This document shows positions 6,831 through 9,781 of a stretch of DNA of 9,781 nt, piece by piece (the stretch's first letter is position 1; each line of letters opens with the position of its first letter). The position numbers were made by a program, and so were the translations under genes. The notes under the pieces are model-generated. The model made no database searches. It worked only from the letters and a program-made list of their open reading frames with translations, and was not told where the DNA came from. Source of the DNA: Phycisphaerae bacterium (GTDB taxonomy: Bacteria; Planctomycetota; Phycisphaerae; SM23-33); NCBI GenBank assembly GCA_030610965.1, contig JAUWQU010000071.1:1-9781 (forward strand). Reading direction: 5' to 3'.

Positions 6831-6860
6831 TACATGCAACTTGCATAAGCCCAGTGTCAA
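6831..6860 (-). promoter_or_regulatory. Candidate promoter of the giant surface gene with palindromic site
   Basis: TTGACA (minus strand, 6855-6860) is a perfect minus-35 hexamer. Seventeen to eighteen bases downstream the minus-10 positions read GCATGT or CATGTA, which are poor. A perfect inverted repeat, ATGCAA-C-TTGCAT (6834-6846), overlaps the expected minus-10, where a repressor would block or an activator could replace the weak box. It would give a leader of roughly 150 bases. The arrangement is suggestive, but each part could be chance. Confidence 0.3.
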
Positions 6861-6883
6861 TCACGATCTCAGCCCGGCCGTGC

Positions 6884-7138
6884 GCGAACACAAAGCCCGC
6901 TGCCACCAGTCGGCAAACGCGGCTACCAGCAGCCCGGCTACCTACTCGCAGCCAGCACATCCAGCCCGATGGGGTCCAGCAGGCCCTTGCGCGGCTTGCC
7001 TGTAATGTCCGTGGTCAGCCTGGTCATCAGCGGCTCGTCGGCCAACTCGCGGTCGGCCGAGTCATCAGCCCACCACGGCCCGGCCAATTGGAGAACATCC
7101 GCAACCACCGGGCCTGGTTCTTCATGGCTCAGCAGAGG
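6884..7138 (-). repeat. Shared 3' module, copy 2 (66-codon tail plus downstream hairpin)
   Basis: Partner of the module at 647-936. The coding part is 6938-7138 and the hairpin block 6884-6922. Only 15 bases separate the stop codon from the hairpin here, against 50 in the other copy. Conserved protein blocks are TSPLL, GPVVADVL, ELADEPLM, GKPxKG and the terminal DVLAASR. Confidence 0.8.
6891..6922 (-). terminator. Conserved 3' hairpin after the metalloprotease gene (copy 2)
   Basis: Minus-strand pairing of CCGC (6919-6922) with GCGG (6897-6900) and UGCC (6912-6915) with GGCA (6901-6904), around the same GACUGGU loop as at 660-685, with a three-base bulge (GUU here, CUC there). It is followed by CUUUGUGUU. 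It starts 15 bases after the stop codon at 6938. A terminator or 3'-end-protecting role is inferred from position and conservation. Confidence 0.5.
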
Positions 7139-9781
7139 CGAAGTCCATGAAGTGGGTATCGACAGCAGGCCGGCGCGGGCTGCCACACGCACTGGCGACA
7201 GCGAGTTTGCGGATCGCGCAGCCACCGGCGTCATGCCCAAGCGGCCCGCCGCGAGGCGATTGCCAAACACGCTGGCCGCGATAGCCAGAACGTCGGCATC
7301 CGGCGCATCCGCCACAGGCGCAGCCAGCAGTTCCGGCTCGGGTATCACCACCGCGCCGCCGCTGGTCTCGCCGTAATGGGCCTGGAGCAGTTGCAGGTCA
7401 GCCAGGTTCACGTACCCGTCGCCGGTGACGTCGCCGTTAAGCAGCGAGACGCCCGGTCCCGTGCCCATGCCGCGTTTCACGGCGATGTAGTCGACCGCGT
7501 CGACCACGCCGTTGCCGTCGGCGTCGCCGGGCAGGCGGGTGGCCGTGACGGTGATTGTGAACGGTTCTTCGTACCACAGCCCACCCTGGTCGGTGGTGCG
7601 AACGCGGACGCTGTAGCTGCTCTTCGCCTCGTAGTTGAAGGGTGCTGCCGTTTGCAGCGTGTTGCCGCTGATGGTGAACGAGCTGTTGTCCGTGCTCCCG
7701 GTGCCACTGACCAGGCTATAGGTGAAAGTGTTGCCGGTGTCCGGATCGGTCGTGCTCAACGAGCCCACCATGGCGCCCGCAGGCTGGTTCTCGGCGATGC
7801 CGGCGTTGGAAAGCTGGATGTCTGCGGGCTGTTCGTTGACGTTGGTCACGGTCACGCTTAGGTTCTGGACCGTGCTCTCAACCGGCATCCCGCTGCTCGT
7901 CGCGGTCACCTGCACGAGGTAGACGTTGTCGTGATCCGCATCGGCAGGGGTTTCGTAGTTCGGGGCAGTCGTGAAGGCCAGTTGGTTACCACCCGTGATC
8001 TGGAACAGGCTCTGGTCCGCTCCACCCGTAATGGCGAACGTAATAGTCGGGGCCGGCAAATCCGCATCCGTTGCCGCGAGTGCCACAACCGCCGTGGTGT
8101 TCTCGGGCACGCTCGGGCTGGCAGTGGACGTGAAGATCGGCGGGTTGTCGTTCACCGGTGTAAGATTGATCGTAACCGTCGCGCTCTTCGAAAGAACAGG
8201 ACTCCCGTTATCGGTAACCTGGACAGTGAGGCTGAATGCCTGCCTCGCCTCATAATCGAGGGCCGAGCTGTTCGCGACGGTGATCTGACCGGATGAACCG
8301 TTGATCCCGAAGGCATTGCTCGTGTTTCCGCCTGTGATCGAATACGTCAGGCTATCCCCGCTATCTGGGTCGCTGGCAATCACCGTGCCCACAACACTGC
8401 CGTTGGCCTTGTTCTCGGCCACACTGAAGCTCTCGTTGCTGATCGCCGGCTGATCGTTCACACTCGTGACGGTTACTGCAACGCTGGCGGTCGAAACGGC
8501 TCCCCAGGAGTCGCACATCCTGTACCAAAAGCTATCGGACCCGTAATAGTTTGCAGCGGGCGTATATCGCATGCTTGTAGCGCCGCTGCCAAGGGATACG
8601 GTTCCATGTGATGCATAGCTGTATGCGATAATCTGGAGACTGTCGCCTGGATCGGGATCATCATCGTTGCCCAATACATCCAAGACGTTTGATCCGCTGT
8701 CTTCCAGCACAGTATAGGTGTCGTTGTAGGCTTGGGGAGCTGAGTTGACGTGCATGGAAACCGAGTAATTGGGGCTCATGTCGCCTTCGTAAATGCCGTC
8801 CCCGTCGCTCTGGTTGCCGACGCCAGCCACCTTGACGTAATACGTTCCGGCCGGCTGGCCGCCCATGCTCACCGAAAGGCTGTCTCCGGTCTGCCACCCC
8901 GAGCGGGAGCCGATCAGGCTCATGGAGGAGTCGTAGACGAACAACTCCAACTGCCCTTTGTCGTGGTCGAAGTCGATCTGGACTTGGGAATCGGCCGTGG
9001 ATGTTCCGTATGTTACGACCTTGTACCAATCCTCGTCAATGCAGATCAGGTCCTCATAGGCCGGTACCCGGGAAGCCATGAGCGTGGCTGTAGAGATTGT
9101 GTTGTTCGGACCTTCGAGGTCATGATCATCATCCGTCACAGGCATGCCATGATCGATGAATATCTCATCGACTTCCCTGCTCTGCCCGTAGCGGGCGTTC
9201 CAGTAGTGGTAGAAATCGTCATCTCCGGCGGCATTCCATATGCTGTCCGGGTCGTCGTTTAGAAACACGGTCCATAGCTTGTCGAATTGGGCATCGACGT
9301 CATCATCATTTGCTGAATCATAAAGGTCCCAGAAGACGGAAGCCACCGCGCCTTCAACTATCTCCCCAGTATTGCCGTTTACGTTTACTAGTGCATTGGG
9401 CGTGATAATCATCTGGTCGCTATCCATGTGATCGCCCATCCACCACGACAAGCTCATGCCGCCAGACGTAGCATTTGATTCTATCTCGTACTTCCCTGTT
9501 GAATAGTTGCTCACTGCTGCTGCAAAGAACTCTGCCCAGCCCTCCTCCAGGGCAAACCCTTCATTGCTCTCTGAGTCCACATCATGCGGATCGGGCCCAG
9601 ACGTCCAGATGCCGGTGCCCCCCCTGGCGCTCCGCTGCACAGCATGACCGTATTCATGTGCTACGACCGCCAGAGTAACCTGAGATTCACTGATGTAGAT
9701 CCTGTCCAGTAGAGAGTTGTACGACGAGTTCGACCCTGAAGGGTAGAGGACGTCAACAACGTCACGACTCCAGCCCGTGTG
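6938..9781 (-). CDS. Secreted zinc metalloprotease with cadherin-like repeats and dockerin (5' end outside window)
   Basis: The frame is open to the right edge, so at least 947 residues are encoded and the start is not visible; the GTG at 9640 is internal, because it falls just after the catalytic motif. Numbering from the edge: HEYGH at 42-46 is a zinc-binding HEXXH with catalytic E43, and EEGWAEFF (79-86) supplies the likely third ligand, E80, as in gluzincin-type enzymes. EGAVASVFWDLYD and FYHYWNARYG continue the catalytic domain to about 215. Then: a PPC-type domain (about 220-345, ending near GTYYVKVAG), an Ig/VCBS-like domain (346-441), three cadherin-like repeats (about 446-541, 547-646, 648-748, with VNDQP, VNDNPP and VNEQP linkers), a type I dockerin-like domain with two calcium loops starting at D753 and D784 (751-806), a variable linker, and the 66-residue tail (882-947). 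Probably an exported, calcium-stiffened, surface-held protease. The exact peptidase family and the N-terminal export signal cannot be determined here. Confidence 0.9.
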   Translation of the reverse strand, partial: HTGWSRDVVDVLYPSGSNSSYNSLLDRIYISESQVTLAVVAHEYGHAVQRSARGGTGIWTSGPDPHDVDSESNEGFALEEGWAEFFAAAVSNYSTGKYEIESNATSGGMSLSWWMGDHMDSDQMIITPNALVNVNGNTGEIVEGAVASVFWDLYDSANDDDVDAQFDKLWTVFLNDDPDSIWNAAGDDDFYHYWNARYGQSREVDEIFIDHGMPVTDDDHDLEGPNNTISTATLMASRVPAYEDLICIDEDWYKVVTYGTSTADSQVQIDFDHDKGQLELFVYDSSMSLIGSRSGWQTGDSLSVSMGGQPAGTYYVKVAGVGNQSDGDGIYEGDMSPNYSVSMHVNSAPQAYNDTYTVLEDSGSNVLDVLGNDDDPDPGDSLQIIAYSYASHGTVSLGSGATSMRYTPAANYYGSDSFWYRMCDSWGAVSTASVAVTVTSVNDQPAISNESFSVAENKANGSVVGTVIASDPDSGDSLTYSITGGNTSNAFGINGSSGQITVANSSALDYEARQAFSLTVQVTDNGSPVLSKSATVTINLTPVNDNPPIFTSTASPSVPENTTAVVALAATDADLPAPTITFAITGGADQSLFQITGGNQLAFTTAPNYETPADADHDNVYLVQVTATSSGMPVESTVQNLSVTVTNVNEQPADIQLSNAGIAENQPAGAMVGSLSTTDPDTGNTFTYSLVSGTGSTDNSSFTISGNTLQTAAPFNYEAKSSYSVRVRTTDQGGLWYEEPFTITVTATRLPGDADGNGVVDAVDYIAVKRGMGTGPGVSLLNGDVTGDGYVNLADLQLLQAHYGETSGGAVVIPEPELLAAPVADAPDADVLAIAASVFGNRLAAGRLGMTPVAARSANSLSPVRVAARAGLLSIPTSWTSPLLSHEEPGPVVADVLQLAGPWWADDSADRELADEPLMTRLTTDITGKPRKGLLDPIGLDVLAASR

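Larger units (their letters stand above)
6673..6937. other. Intergenic gap and leader between the two surface genes
   Basis: 265 bases without a convincing gene. In transcription order it holds the hairpin after the upstream gene (6922 to 6891), a TTGACA promoter candidate with an overlapping palindrome (6860 to 6831), a GC-rich hairpin (6788 to 6776), an isolated AGGAGGAT without a usable start codon (6757 to 6750), and the real ribosome site (6685 to 6680). The presence of both terminator-like and promoter-like signals suggests the two surface genes are separate transcription units rather than one operon. Confidence 0.5.

Noticed and set aside
8750..9262. 170-codon plus-strand open frame antisense to the metalloprotease gene
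   Set aside because: The opposite strand encodes a PPC domain and catalytic-domain sequence with clear motifs; this frame is its shadow.
9638..9640. GTG at 9640 as the start of the metalloprotease gene
   Set aside because: The frame stays open to the window edge and the HEYGH zinc motif lies upstream of it, in frame.

Overview
The window reads as chromosomal DNA of a high-GC member of the Planctomycetota. The evidence is an N-terminal LEPRLLLSG motif of the LEPR-XLL type on a giant surface protein with a basic leader, and C-terminal type I dockerin-like domains in two adjacent giant genes; both are hallmarks of planctomycete cell-surface proteins. Class and genus cannot be told from the sequence. 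There is no sign of an insertion sequence, phage, CRISPR array, tRNA or rRNA.

Layout, left to right: (1) the last 35 codons of an unrecognised plus-strand gene ending at 109; (2) a small VOC-superfamily (glyoxalase/dioxygenase fold) gene on the minus strand, 106-537, whose stop overlaps that of gene 1 tail to tail; (3) a 198-base gap, 538-735, with a conserved hairpin; (4) a 1978-residue mosaic surface protein on the minus strand, 736-6672 (beta-helix, LRR, SdrD-B-like, orphan region, C-type lectin, PPC, LVIVD propeller, pre-dockerin domain, dockerin, conserved tail); (5) a 265-base gap, 6673-6937, with a second copy of the hairpin, a candidate promoter, two short palindromes and a strong Shine-Dalgarno; (6) the last 947 codons of a second minus-strand surface gene, 6938-9781, cut by the window edge (HEYGH zinc metalloprotease, PPC, Ig-like and cadherin-like domains, dockerin, and the same conserved tail). 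Transcription of the three minus-strand genes runs 6, 4, 2.

The most interesting signal is that genes 4 and 6, which have unrelated bodies, end in the same module: a dockerin-like domain, a variable Ala/Pro-rich linker, and a gap-free 66-residue tail with about 45 identical positions counted by eye, ending in LDPxGxDVLAASR. The shared DNA continues past the stop codons into a hairpin with an identical 7-nt loop and a compensated closing base pair. I read this as a C-terminal sorting or anchoring module that spreads together with its 3' untranslated hairpin. The family of the tail and its function are not known to me. The VOC gene looks like an unrelated housekeeping neighbour.
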